DNA of 64,000 bases from Leadbetterella sp. (GTDB lineage: Bacteria > Bacteroidota > Bacteroidia > Cytophagales > Spirosomataceae). Below the pieces are notes generated by a model. That model saw only the letters and a program-made list of their open reading frames with translations, had not been told where the DNA came from and ran no database searches. The stretch covers positions 124,001 to 188,000 of the forward strand of contig JAHBUH010000004.1 in assembly GCA_019638185.1 (NCBI GenBank). The letters run 5' to 3'. The translations under genes were made by a program, and so were the position numbers. Shown here piece by piece: positions 1-7,750 of this stretch (position 1 is its first letter; each line of letters begins with the position of its first letter).

Positions 1-347
1 TTGGGGCTACGTTCTCGTTTATGACCGGTACACCGGCCAGCTTTCCCACCACCAGGTACATCTGGCAGGGAATAGCCATCCCGCATAATTACAGTGACGA
101 AAGAAACACTTATCGGATACCGGCCAGTCACCGGCTGGACCTTTCCGCTACCAAGCGAAATAAGCATGCGCTTTTCGGCCGGGGTGAAAGCGAGTGGGTA
201 TTTTCTGTATATAATGTATATAATCGCCGGAACCCGTTTTCGGTATATGTGAGGCAGAACCCGGATGACCCGTCCAGAACCGAGGCGGTCCGGTATTCTG
301 TATTTGCGTCGGTGCTGCCTTCGGTAACCTATAACTTTAAATTTTAA
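1..347 (+). CDS. TonB-dependent receptor, C-terminal fragment
   Basis: This is the 3' end of an outer-membrane TonB-dependent receptor that begins before the window; the reading frame is open from base 3. The visible part shows beta-strand patterning ending in aromatic residues (RLDLSAT, WVFSVYNVYNRRNPF) and finishes VTYNFKF, with the terminal Phe typical of barrel proteins recognised by the Bam machinery. Its stop codon overlaps the start of the next gene (TAATG). The partner is a DUF4249 lipoprotein, and this pairing is common in Bacteroidota. Substrate unknown. The identification rests on the barrel end and on context. Confidence 0.82.
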   Translation, partial: GATFSFMTGTPASFPTTRYIWQGIAIPHNYSDERNTYRIPASHRLDLSATKRNKHALFGRGESEWVFSVYNVYNRRNPFSVYVRQNPDDPSRTEAVRYSVFASVLPSVTYNFKF

Positions 348-1243
348 TGAAAAAACTATTGATATTCCCGGCCCTGTTGCTCTTCTGCAGCTGTGAAGAT
401 GTGATCAGCATTGAGGTGAAAGAAGAAAAACAGCAGTTGGTGGTGGATGCCTGGCTGACCGACGAGGCTCAGGAGCAGCAGGTAAAACTCACCCTTTCAC
501 AGGCTTATTTTGACCAGGAGAAACCCCTGCCGGCATTGGGCGCCGAGGTGTATGTAGTCAGGCAGGACAGCACGGGGTTCCGGTTTAATGACAACGATAA
601 CGACGGCGTATATACTTACACCCCGCGAAACCGGAATTATTTACGGATGAACGAGAGGATAAGCCTGTATATTAAATACAAGGAGGAAGAGTACTATGCC
701 ATTTCGGAACTGAAGCGGGTACCTGCCATTGACTCGCTGAAGTACCAGTCTGTTACGCTTCCGATCAAACCGGAAGACGGCCCGAAGTCAGGATTCCGGG
801 CCCAGTTTTATGCTAATGATTTTGCGGGGGAAGGAGATACTTACCTGGTACGTTGGTATAAGAACGATGTGCTTCAGGCCCGCTCCAGCGAGTACACGTT
901 ATCCTATGACGGGGGGCTTTCGCCGGGAAACAAGATCGACGGTATGCTTTTTTTTCAGCCTATCCGTATGGCCATTAACTCAGATTCAAGGCTGTTTGTA
1001 GACCGGGACAAGGTAACCGTGGAGCTGCATTCCCTACCGTTGGACGCTTATTATTTCCTTTACCAGGTGCAGGCAGAGACCAATAACGGTGGTATCTTTG
1101 CCACTCCGCCGGCCAATATCCCGTCGAACATATTTAACCTGAATCCCGAATCTGCCGAAAAGGCCGTCGGCTTGTTTTTGGTTTCGAAGGTCAGCCGATA
1201 TACGGCGGTGATTGATAAGAATAACGCGAGGCCGGCCGATTGA
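347..1243 (+). CDS. DUF4249 family lipoprotein
   Basis: Predicted lipoprotein of 298 residues with a signal peptide and lipobox (LLFCSC, acylated Cys near residue 16). The pattern after it (residues about 20-60: VVDAWLTDE, VKLTLSQAYFDQ, GAEVYVV) fits DUF4249 proteins, which are encoded directly behind TonB-dependent receptors in Bacteroidota and are thought to be surface-exposed partners of the receptor. The start overlaps the receptor stop by one base, so the two are translationally coupled. Molecular function is unknown. No terminator hairpin with a T-run is obvious in the 176-bp gap that follows. Confidence 0.85.
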   Translation: MKKLLIFPALLLFCSCEDVISIEVKEEKQQLVVDAWLTDEAQEQQVKLTLSQAYFDQEKPLPALGAEVYVVRQDSTGFRFNDNDNDGVYTYTPRNRNYLRMNERISLYIKYKEEEYYAISELKRVPAIDSLKYQSVTLPIKPEDGPKSGFRAQFYANDFAGEGDTYLVRWYKNDVLQARSSEYTLSYDGGLSPGNKIDGMLFFQPIRMAINSDSRLFVDRDKVTVELHSLPLDAYYFLYQVQAETNNGGIFATPPANIPSNIFNLNPESAEKAVGLFLVSKVSRYTAVIDKNNARPAD

Positions 1244-1356
1244 CCATCAAAACACGGTACTTAATTGCAACTTTTTAAAGGCGGGCACCGACTTTAAGTT
1301 AACACCAAAAAGGTGACAATTTATCACATTTCAACCCCTTGTGCAGCTATGACAAA

Positions 1357-1364
1357 TAATTTTG
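1357..1364 (+). promoter_or_regulatory. Bacteroidota -7 promoter element for the serine hydrolase
   Basis: TAATTTTG matches TAnnTTTG exactly. A transcript start near 1369 would give a leader of about 51 nt before the ATG at 1420. No convincing -33 element is seen at the usual spacing. Confidence 0.5.
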
Positions 1365-1419
1365 TGAGGTAATAAACGACATTTACCTAAAGCTCCGGTT
1401 AATCATCTAATAAAAAATT

Positions 1420-2619
1420 ATGAAATTTATATTTGCAATTACGCTGTTTATCACGGTTATATTTTGTCAAAATGTTACGGGACAAGCTACTAACAATAGC
1501 ACAACAGAAACCTCTATTGACAAGAGTATTGAAAAGGCAATGGCCGAAACCGGAATTGTGGGAATAGGCGCATCCGTCATCATTGACAAAAAGGTAGCCT
1601 GGACAAAAGGGTATGGCTATGCGGACAAGGAGAATAAAATCCCCTTCTCGCCTTCAACCCTAATGAATATAGCTTCAATAACTAAGACTTTTACAGGCGT
1701 CTGCATTATGAAAGCAGTGGAAGAAGGGAAAGTTTCACTGGATGAAGACATCAATAACTACCTGCCTTTCAAAGTAATTAATCCCTACTTCCCCGATGAA
1801 AAAATTACATTAAGGCACCTGGCCACACACACATCGGGTTTAACGGATCGTTCTCCAGTTTATGGGGACAGCACCTATTATTATGATGGTAATAAAGCGG
1901 AACCGCTGGGGGAGTTTTTAAAAAATTATTTTTCACAAGACGGCCGATATTATTCAAAAGATAATTTCCTGAATGCGAAGCCGGGGACACGCAGAGACTA
2001 CTCTAACATTGGGGCCGGATTAGCCGGGTATATAATTGAGTTGAAAACGGGCAAAAAGCTAAATGGGTATGCTAAAGATCATATTTTCAAACCTTTAAAA
2101 ATGAACAATTCAGGGTGGGCTTTGAATGAAATTAATTTAAATAACCATACTAAACTTTACGAAAAAAAAGGCAGCAGTATTGTTCAGGTCCCATTGTACG
2201 AAGTAACCACTTACCCTGACGGTGGTATCAGGACTTCGGTAGAAGAATTATCTAAATTTTTTATCAGCCTCCTCAACGAAGGGCAGTACGAAAAAACAAG
2301 AATCCTGAAAAAAGAAACGGTTGAAGAAATGCTTCGTTTTCAATATACCGAAACGAATAAACCCGATAATGTAAACCCGAAAAAGCTCAATCAGGGTATT
2401 TTTTGGGCTACAAAATTGGGCGGTACCCGAATCGGGCACAATGGTTCTGACCCGGGCGTCAGGACTTTTATGCTTTCTGATCTGAATAAAGAATTTGCTG
2501 TAATTGTATTTTTTAATACTTCATTAAATGAAGAAGATGAAGGTAAATTCTTTGATATTTATGAGAAACTATACCAATACGCACAAGACTTAAAGGCGAA
2601 ACAAACCATCCGCCGTTAA
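1420..2619 (+). CDS. Serine hydrolase, class C beta-lactamase / PBP fold
   Basis: Secreted or periplasmic 399-residue protein with a hydrophobic signal peptide (about 1-21). The three family motifs are visible: SxxK as SITK (86-89, nucleophile Ser86), YxN as YSN (194-196) and HxG as HNG (340-342). The HxG form, in place of KTG, is usual in esterase/peptidase members of the family, so it need not be an antibiotic-degrading beta-lactamase. It stands alone, behind its own promoter, and is AT-rich compared with the genes upstream. Substrate cannot be inferred. Confidence 0.88.
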   Translation: MKFIFAITLFITVIFCQNVTGQATNNSTTETSIDKSIEKAMAETGIVGIGASVIIDKKVAWTKGYGYADKENKIPFSPSTLMNIASITKTFTGVCIMKAVEEGKVSLDEDINNYLPFKVINPYFPDEKITLRHLATHTSGLTDRSPVYGDSTYYYDGNKAEPLGEFLKNYFSQDGRYYSKDNFLNAKPGTRRDYSNIGAGLAGYIIELKTGKKLNGYAKDHIFKPLKMNNSGWALNEINLNNHTKLYEKKGSSIVQVPLYEVTTYPDGGIRTSVEELSKFFISLLNEGQYEKTRILKKETVEEMLRFQYTETNKPDNVNPKKLNQGIFWATKLGGTRIGHNGSDPGVRTFMLSDLNKEFAVIVFFNTSLNEEDEGKFFDIYEKLYQYAQDLKAKQTIRR

Positions 2620-2699
2620 TTTGGAGACCGATAGAAGAACTCGCTGGCTGGAAGGCCGGAATTAATTATCCGGAGTTCAGAAGACTTTCTCCATAATGA

Positions 2700-2722
2700 T
2701 TTACTTTTGTAGTTAAAGTAAA
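2700..2722 (+). promoter_or_regulatory. Promoter with overlapping dyad (candidate operator)
   Basis: TACTTTTG at 2702-2709 matches TAnnTTTG exactly. It lies inside the inverted repeat TTTACTTT (2700-2707), 7-nt spacer, AAAGTAAA (2715-2722). The predicted transcript start (about 2714) falls within the dyad, so a protein bound here would block transcription of the genes from 2785 onward. The dyad is perfect over 8 bp but AT-rich, so chance is possible. Confidence 0.45.
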
Positions 2723-2784
2723 CCGGGCCGCAATCTGGCATTTCGTACTGAGAAGACAGCCGGCCTGAACAAATCTTTTAACCA

Positions 2785-3150
2785 ATGCTAACAGAAAGAG
2801 TAGCACTCCGGTTTCCCGTTATAATTAAGATGATGGAATTTATATTCCTAATGAGCACCGCGGCTTGGGGGCAGGAAAACACAGAGGTTCCCAAGCTACT
2901 TAGCGGAGATACACCACAGCGGATTTTGAGAGAGAAAAACCTGGGACGCCCCAGTGGATATGTGGTTTTTGATTTCCTCGTAAAAGCCGAAGGTACAGTA
3001 GATAGTATCCATATACTCAGCCATTACTATTATAATGAGGAAGGTGACCGGATAAATCGCCTGAATGAAAGAGATTATAACACCATAAAAGGGTTCAGAT
3101 TTCAACATCAGGGGAACTTCATAACTATTGACAACATAAAAACAGGATGA
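2785..3150 (+). CDS. Small secreted protein resembling a TonB C-terminal domain
   Basis: Protein of 121 residues. A better signal peptide begins at Met16/17 (2830/2833: MMEFIFLMSTAAWGQ), so translation may start there. Residues about 55-75 (GYVVFDFLVKAEGTVDS) look like the first strands of the TonB C-terminal or energy-transducer fold, but there is no N-terminal membrane anchor with a proline-rich linker, and the domain looks short. The stop overlaps the next start by 4 bp, so it is co-translated with the TrpF-like gene. Function unknown; the TonB resemblance is weak. Confidence 0.6.
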   Translation: MLTERVALRFPVIIKMMEFIFLMSTAAWGQENTEVPKLLSGDTPQRILREKNLGRPSGYVVFDFLVKAEGTVDSIHILSHYYYNEEGDRINRLNERDYNTIKGFRFQHQGNFITIDNIKTG

Positions 3151-3797
3151 CAAGACCAAGAGTAAAAATTTGCTGTATAAGTAGTGTGGAAGAGGCCCGA
3201 CTGGCTATTGAATATGGTGCTTCAGCGTTAGGTTTGGTGGGACAAATGCCAAGTGGCCCAGGTGTAATTGATGATGAGCTTATCCATCAAATTTCGAGAT
3301 CAGTGCCGCCACCGATTTCTACTTTCCTGTTAACCAGCGAGACAAAGCTGCAGGAAATTATCGCCCATTATAAACGGGTAAATACCACTACAATACAAAT
3401 TGTAGACGAACTGGAACAACGGGAATATGAATTACTGCGTAATGAATTGCCGAATGTAAAGTTAGTTCAGGTAATTCACGTTATTGACAATAATTCTGTG
3501 AAAGAAGCCGTTGAAATTTCATCTTTTGTAGATGCTATTTTGTTGGACAGCGGTAACCCTAACTTAGCCATTAAGGAACTGGGTGGAACAGGACGAACAC
3601 ATAATTGGAATTTGAGCAAAAAAATCAGGGAGTCAATAGCTGTTCCGATATTTCTTGCAGGAGGATTAAATAAAAACAACGTAAAACAGGCAATTGAATT
3701 TGTACAACCCTTTGGGCTTGACCTTTGCAGTAGTGTAAGAACAAACGGACAACTTGACAAACAAAAGCTTGAAGATTTTTTTAAGGCAATTGAATAG
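3147..3797 (+). CDS. Phosphoribosylanthranilate isomerase-like protein (TrpF family)
   Basis: A 216-residue TIM-barrel protein of the TrpF family, which isomerises phosphoribosylanthranilate in tryptophan synthesis. It keeps the catalytic Cys (Cys9, in KICC where the family usually has KICG), the catalytic Asp in DAILLDSG (Asp134), GGTGRTHNW (146-154) and the phosphate-binding FLAGGL segment. The usual SPR motif after the second strand is replaced by QMPSGPG (33-39). No other trp gene is nearby; it overlaps the secreted protein upstream and is 49 bp from the TPR-Arr gene. It may be a specialised paralogue, so the symbol trpF is withheld. Confidence 0.8.
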   Translation: MTRPRVKICCISSVEEARLAIEYGASALGLVGQMPSGPGVIDDELIHQISRSVPPPISTFLLTSETKLQEIIAHYKRVNTTTIQIVDELEQREYELLRNELPNVKLVQVIHVIDNNSVKEAVEISSFVDAILLDSGNPNLAIKELGGTGRTHNWNLSKKIRESIAVPIFLAGGLNKNNVKQAIEFVQPFGLDLCSSVRTNGQLDKQKLEDFFKAIE

Positions 3798-3846
3798 AAA
3801 CCGCCCCGGCAACAGGTGAATTGAAGTGTAACTAACCTCTTAAAAA

Positions 3847-4581
3847 ATGGAATTTAATCCCAACAACCCTATTGTTAAGCTCTGCCTTCGGGGAATGGCC
3901 CAGGCCGAACCCGGGGAAGCCGGCAAACTATTTCTTCAGGCGTGGACAGAGGCAACAAATGACTTTGAAAAATTTCTGGCAGCCTATTTTGTAGCACAAA
4001 GCCAGGAGAATGTTTCTGACAAATTAAAATGGCTGGAAACCGCTTTAGAATTGGCATTAAAAATAAATGACGATTCTGTTCAGAGTGCTTTGCCCGCCCT
4101 ATATTCAAATATGGCCAAATGCTATATGGATTCAAACGAACCTGAACATGCAAAAAAGAACGATGATCTGGCCAAAATAGTTAGCAAAAAACCTACTGAC
4201 AAAGGCCCCTTTTACCACGGAACGAAAGCGGATTTGCAGGTGGGTGATCTGCTGACAGCAGGGGGAAATTCCAATTACCAATCCGGGTTGAAAATGAATC
4301 ACATTTATTTTACGGCGTTAGTTAACGGCGCAGGCCTTGCGGCATCACTGGCACAGGGTAACGGGCGTGAACGGATCTATATCGTGGAGCCCACCGGGGA
4401 TTTTGAAAACGATCCGAACGTTACAGACAAGAAATTTCCGGGTAACCTCACCCGCTCGTATCGCTCGGAATCGCCCTTGAAAATCACCGGGGAAATAACG
4501 GACTGGCTTAAACAGACCTCCGAAGACATCCATAAATGGAAAGATAAGTTAGCGAATAATAAAGGAGAAATAATTAATTAG
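3847..4581 (+). CDS. arr: Rifampin ADP-ribosyltransferase with N-terminal TPR-like domain
   Basis: Two parts. Residues about 1-115 are all-helical and TPR-like (KWLETALELALKINDD, ALPALYSNMAKCYMD). Residues about 119-225 are a full Arr domain, which transfers ADP-ribose from NAD to rifampin. His124 (GPFYHGT), Tyr154 (NHIYFTAL) and Asp189 (FENDPN) keep the spacing of the catalytic His19, Tyr49 and Asp84 of the mycobacterial enzyme. Single-domain Arr proteins are about 140 residues, so the N-terminal half is extra. Acts in the cytoplasm. Probably transcribed with the TrpF-like gene. Rifampin resistance is an inference from family. Confidence 0.88.
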   Translation: MEFNPNNPIVKLCLRGMAQAEPGEAGKLFLQAWTEATNDFEKFLAAYFVAQSQENVSDKLKWLETALELALKINDDSVQSALPALYSNMAKCYMDSNEPEHAKKNDDLAKIVSKKPTDKGPFYHGTKADLQVGDLLTAGGNSNYQSGLKMNHIYFTALVNGAGLAASLAQGNGRERIYIVEPTGDFENDPNVTDKKFPGNLTRSYRSESPLKITGEITDWLKQTSEDIHKWKDKLANNKGEIIN

Positions 4582-4628
4582 AATAAACTGCGGAGAACGA
4601 AATTAACAAAACCCATACACTAAATATT

Positions 4629-5147
4629 ATGCAAATACTCATTAAAAATATCATTGAGCAGTTAACCGAAGTAAATAACGGAAAACTTTGGATTGGCACG
4701 CAAAGCACTATAGAAAGAAAACTTAAACAAATTGACGAAAGTTTAGTTTTTACCCGGCCCATTAGCGGGCTGCACAGCGTAGCTGAGCTTATTTCTCATC
4801 TTACTTTTTGGCGCCGGGAAGCCATTTCCACCATCAAAACAGGAAAAGGAAACGTAACCGAAGAAAGTATGGGAAATTGGCGGACAAACGACGAATTGAT
4901 TAAGTCAGGTTGGCAAAAATTAAAAACAGATTACTATAACAGTCTTACAGAATTAGTAGAATTGCTGCAGCAAAAAGAAGACAGTTTTCTTTCCGAACAA
5001 TACGATGATATCGATTTTGGTGGTAAATCAACATACAGTTATTTACTGAACGGAATGTTACACCATGACCTTTACCATTTAGGGCAGTTAGGCATTACCA
5101 TTAAATTTTTAAATAAGGGATTTACATCAGGCGGCCTGATAGGATAA
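4629..5147 (+). CDS. DinB-fold (DUF1572-like) protein
   Basis: A 172-residue four-helix-bundle protein of the DinB/YfiT superfamily. The predicted metal ligands are His57 (VAELISHLTFW), His146 and His150 (MLHHDLYHLGQ). Such proteins are putative metal-dependent transferases or hydrolases, some working with thiol cofactors such as bacillithiol; bshB1 is present elsewhere in the window, but a functional link is only a possibility. AT-rich like its neighbours and 48 bp behind arr, with no clear promoter of its own. Confidence 0.8.
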   Translation: MQILIKNIIEQLTEVNNGKLWIGTQSTIERKLKQIDESLVFTRPISGLHSVAELISHLTFWRREAISTIKTGKGNVTEESMGNWRTNDELIKSGWQKLKTDYYNSLTELVELLQQKEDSFLSEQYDDIDFGGKSTYSYLLNGMLHHDLYHLGQLGITIKFLNKGFTSGGLIG

Positions 5148-5294
5148 ATTGAGCAAAATTTATATGGGTAGCTGAAACTCCAACTTTAATTACAGGCTAA
5201 ATAACAAGTTTATTTGAAAGCCCCGCCACAAATATTATTCCGGCTTAAATACCATTACTTTCCTCAAAATTTCTTATACTTGAATCCATTTATC

Positions 5295-6137
5295 ATGAAG
5301 TATATGAATAACCGTAGAACCTTTGTAAAAAATGGTTTAGGGGTGTTTGCTGCACTCTCTCTGCCCATCCTTCCTGCAGAAGCCACGCCGGCTTCAAACT
5401 ATAGACCTAAACTGGGAGTGGCCGGCTATAGTTTTGTGAACTTTAACCTTGACGATTCCCTTAAAATGATGAAAAGGATGCAGATACAATATTTATGCAT
5501 CAAAGATTTTCATCTTCCTTTTAAGTCTACGGATGCTGAAATAGCAGAGTTTCATAAAAAACTGGCGGAATCAGGTGTCAAAGGATATGCCGTAGGCCCT
5601 ATCTACATGACCAAAAGCCTGGAAGAGATAGACAATGCCTTTGAATATGCTAAACGGGTGGGTGTAGACCTGATTATCGGGATTCCGCGCAAAGAAGACC
5701 TGGCTTATATTTCCAAAAAGGCCGATGAATACGGTATCCGGTATGCCCTTCATAATCACGGTCCGGAAGATAAATTGTATCCGAACTCCACTTCCATTTA
5801 CGATTTAATCAAGAACCTTAGCCCTAAGATAGGCATCTGTTTTGATATGGGTCATAATGCGCGTGACGGACAAGACTCGGTGAAAGATTTAAAAAGGTAT
5901 TCATCCCGTATTTTTGATATGCATTTAAAAAACATTACCGAGGCGTCAGCAGCGGGTAAAACTACCGAACTGAGCAGAGGGGTAATCGATATCCCGGCCT
6001 TTGTAAAAACCCTTAAGAGTATTCAATACCAGGGTGTCTGCAGCCTGGAGTTTGAGAAGGACATGAATGATCCCCTGGCCGGTCTTGCGGAAAGTGCGGG
6101 CTACTTTAGAGGCGTGGTAGATGTGGTATGTCCATAA
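5295..6137 (+). CDS. Sugar phosphate isomerase/epimerase-like TIM-barrel protein, exported
   Basis: About 280 residues from the ATG at 5295. The N-terminus NNRRTFVKNGLGVFAAL is a twin-arginine-type signal, so a periplasmic location is likely. An upstream TTG at 5214 would place untypical sequence before this signal and is not favoured. Conserved positions of the xylose-isomerase-like barrel are present: DFHLP, ALHNHGPED, CFDMGHNARDG, DMHLKN and SLEFEKD, giving His/Asp/Glu metal ligands. The reaction is unknown; relatives act on keto-sugars or inositols. A near-match -7 element (TATACTTG) lies about 15 bp upstream of the start. Confidence 0.82.
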   Translation: MKYMNNRRTFVKNGLGVFAALSLPILPAEATPASNYRPKLGVAGYSFVNFNLDDSLKMMKRMQIQYLCIKDFHLPFKSTDAEIAEFHKKLAESGVKGYAVGPIYMTKSLEEIDNAFEYAKRVGVDLIIGIPRKEDLAYISKKADEYGIRYALHNHGPEDKLYPNSTSIYDLIKNLSPKIGICFDMGHNARDGQDSVKDLKRYSSRIFDMHLKNITEASAAGKTTELSRGVIDIPAFVKTLKSIQYQGVCSLEFEKDMNDPLAGLAESAGYFRGVVDVVCP

Positions 6138-6196
6138 ATTTCCGGGCTTTTTCTTATTTTCTTTGTAACTTGCTATAGTCTTTTCCTCAAACCTAT

Positions 6197-6487
6197 ATGA
6201 AGCCGGTATTTGACAAACGTATTTTCTGGGATGTGGATTTTGAAAATCTGGATTATGATGCAAAGGCCCGTTTTGTGATAGAACGTGTTTTTGAGCGGGG
6301 AGATGTGCCGGATATCCGGAACTGCCGGCGGTATTACGGTGATGAGAAGATAACAGAAGTATTATTGAATGCGAAGTTTTTATCGCTTCATACACTTTAT
6401 CTTGCCGCAGGAGTAATTGACCACCCAATTGAAGATTTCAGATGCTACAAACTCAGACAGTTGAACCCGGAACTTTTGCCTTATTAA
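6197..6487 (+). CDS. Antitoxin-like protein (DUF6922-type), partner of AbiEii-like toxin
   Basis: A 96-residue cytoplasmic protein with conserved-looking blocks (FWDVDFENLDY, FVIERVFERGD, ITEVLLNAKFLS). It overlaps the next gene by 46 bp. In Bacteroidota small proteins of this kind regularly precede AbiEii/MenT-like nucleotidyltransferases and are taken to be their antitoxins. A near-match -7 element, TTTCTTTG (6158-6165), would start a transcript about 27 nt before the ATG. The role rests on gene order; no DNA-binding motif is obvious. Confidence 0.68.
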   Translation: MKPVFDKRIFWDVDFENLDYDAKARFVIERVFERGDVPDIRNCRRYYGDEKITEVLLNAKFLSLHTLYLAAGVIDHPIEDFRCYKLRQLNPELLPY

Positions 6488-7065
6488 AACAACTCATGGT
6501 TTTACCGGAGTTAGTTGATTTTCATTTGGTAGGCGGAACAGCATTATCTTTACTTTACGGACATCGGAACTCTATTGATCTTGATTTATTCACTTTCGAT
6601 AATTTTGATAATGAAAAACTCATAAACACATTGACTTCCGTTTATGGAGAAAGTTTTGTGGTTCGTACAGCTCCTCCCTTTGGGATCTTCTGCTATATCA
6701 ACAGCATAAAAGTAGACCTGATAAAATACAGACGCCCCATCATCCGACCCGTAACAGAAATTGATGGCATCCGTATGTTCTCTATAGAAGACATCATGGT
6801 CATGAAAATTCAGGCTATTTTAGGCCGGGGCAGAAAAAAAGACTTCTGGGATATTGCGGAACTGTTAGAGCATTATTCCGTAAAAGATTTTGTAAATTTT
6901 CACAAAGAGAAATTCAGTACACAAAACCTGCTTATTACGGTACCACAGGCTATGCTATTCTTTGAAGATGCTGATGAGGATGAAAACCCTGTATCCCTGA
7001 AAGGACAAACATGGGAATCCGTAAAAAGCAATATCCGGGAAAAAGTCAGAGAATATTTAAAGTAG
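6442..7065 (+). CDS. AbiEii/AbiGii-family nucleotidyltransferase toxin
   Basis: A 207-residue protein with the nucleotidyltransferase core: LVGGTALSLLYGHRNS (about 30-45) then IDLDLF carrying the metal-binding Asp pair, and the downstream KKDFWDIAEL (about 132-141) typical of the AbiEii/DUF1814 group. Characterised relatives (AbiEii, MenT) are toxins that modify RNA, mostly tRNA acceptor ends, and act as phage-abortive systems. Start and stop are intact. With the overlapping upstream gene it forms a two-gene toxin-antitoxin cassette at the right edge of the AT-rich stretch. Confidence 0.85.
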   Translation: MLQTQTVEPGTFALLKQLMVLPELVDFHLVGGTALSLLYGHRNSIDLDLFTFDNFDNEKLINTLTSVYGESFVVRTAPPFGIFCYINSIKVDLIKYRRPIIRPVTEIDGIRMFSIEDIMVMKIQAILGRGRKKDFWDIAELLEHYSVKDFVNFHKEKFSTQNLLITVPQAMLFFEDADEDENPVSLKGQTWESVKSNIREKVREYLK

Positions 7066-7148
7066 CTCTCTCTGACTCATTCACAGGTTAACTCCGGTAG
7101 CCGAGCCGAGCTCTGTTTGCGCATGACTCCACCTTTACCATCCCGCAT

Positions 7149-7664
7149 TCATGTCTCCCCACCTGTGATCTCATCAAAATTAAACCCGGCGCGGGCCATG
7201 GACCGTTTGGCCACATCAATGACGTAGGTGGCCTCATTAAAAGGATGAACCGGCACCCGGGTTACCGCCTTTAAATTTTCAAGGAGCTGCTGTGTTTCAT
7301 GCCGGGTAAGGTTTTCGCAGGCTTCGTACATGCCGCCGTGCTCTTCTTCCAGGAGATCGTGCTTTTCCAATATGTGGGTAACTGCTTTAAGCACTTCGGG
7401 AGACGGGAAACAAACCATCAGGGAGGTCAGGGCACCGTGATCCAGGCGTAGTTTGGCCTGCAGGGGGAGCGGCTCGCCGCCGTTGGCCTTTTGGGCGGCG
7501 GCAAAGAGTATTTTCTCCTCCATTTTTATGTGGGTCAGCAGCCCTACCCTGAACTCGTGGTACTTTTCCAGGTCCACCCGGGAACCGCTACGGGTAGCCT
7601 CTTCAAAAATGGCCTCAATACGCCGGTGGTCATTCGTGAAAAAATCATAGAGCGCTGTATTCAT
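7149..7664 (-). CDS. Hemerythrin-like (HHE) domain protein
   Basis: A 171-residue four-helix protein with the spaced His/Glu set of hemerythrin-like domains: His13, His45 with Glu49 (HIKME), His76 (LDHGAL) and His102 with nearby Glu residues (KHDLLEEEHG). It probably binds a di-iron centre and could sense or handle oxygen, nitric oxide or peroxide. Divergent from the beta-propeller gene, with a perfect -7 element at 7690-7697 giving a leader near 21 nt. Exact ligand and partner are not shown by the sequence. Confidence 0.83.
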   Translation of the reverse strand: MNTALYDFFTNDHRRIEAIFEEATRSGSRVDLEKYHEFRVGLLTHIKMEEKILFAAAQKANGGEPLPLQAKLRLDHGALTSLMVCFPSPEVLKAVTHILEKHDLLEEEHGGMYEACENLTRHETQQLLENLKAVTRVPVHPFNEATYVIDVAKRSMARAGFNFDEITGGET

Positions 7665-7689
7665 ATAAACCGGAAAGGTTAATTTAAAA

Positions 7690-7697
7690 CAAAAATA
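7690..7697 (-). promoter_or_regulatory. -7 promoter element for the hemerythrin-like gene
   Basis: Reads TATTTTTG on the minus strand, an exact TAnnTTTG. Predicted transcript start near 7685, 21 nt before the start codon. Divergent promoter with the element at 7724-7731. Confidence 0.55.
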
Positions 7698-7723
7698 GGG
7701 AAGTACTTTTATTCTTTTAGCCC

Positions 7724-7731
7724 TATTTTTG
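7724..7731 (+). promoter_or_regulatory. -7 promoter element for the beta-propeller gene
   Basis: TATTTTTG, an exact TAnnTTTG, with the ATG at 7751 about 15 nt beyond the predicted transcript start (7736). Confidence 0.55.
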
Positions 7732-7750
7732 CAAAACTACTTCAAATAAT

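Noticed and set aside
1244-1356. Small CACC-AAAAA-GGTG stem after the DUF4249 gene considered as a terminator
   Set aside because: Only 4-5 bp and not followed by T residues.
1420-2619. Serine hydrolase considered as a true class C beta-lactamase resistance gene
   Set aside because: The third motif is HNG rather than KTG, which points to an esterase/peptidase-like member; resistance is not supported.
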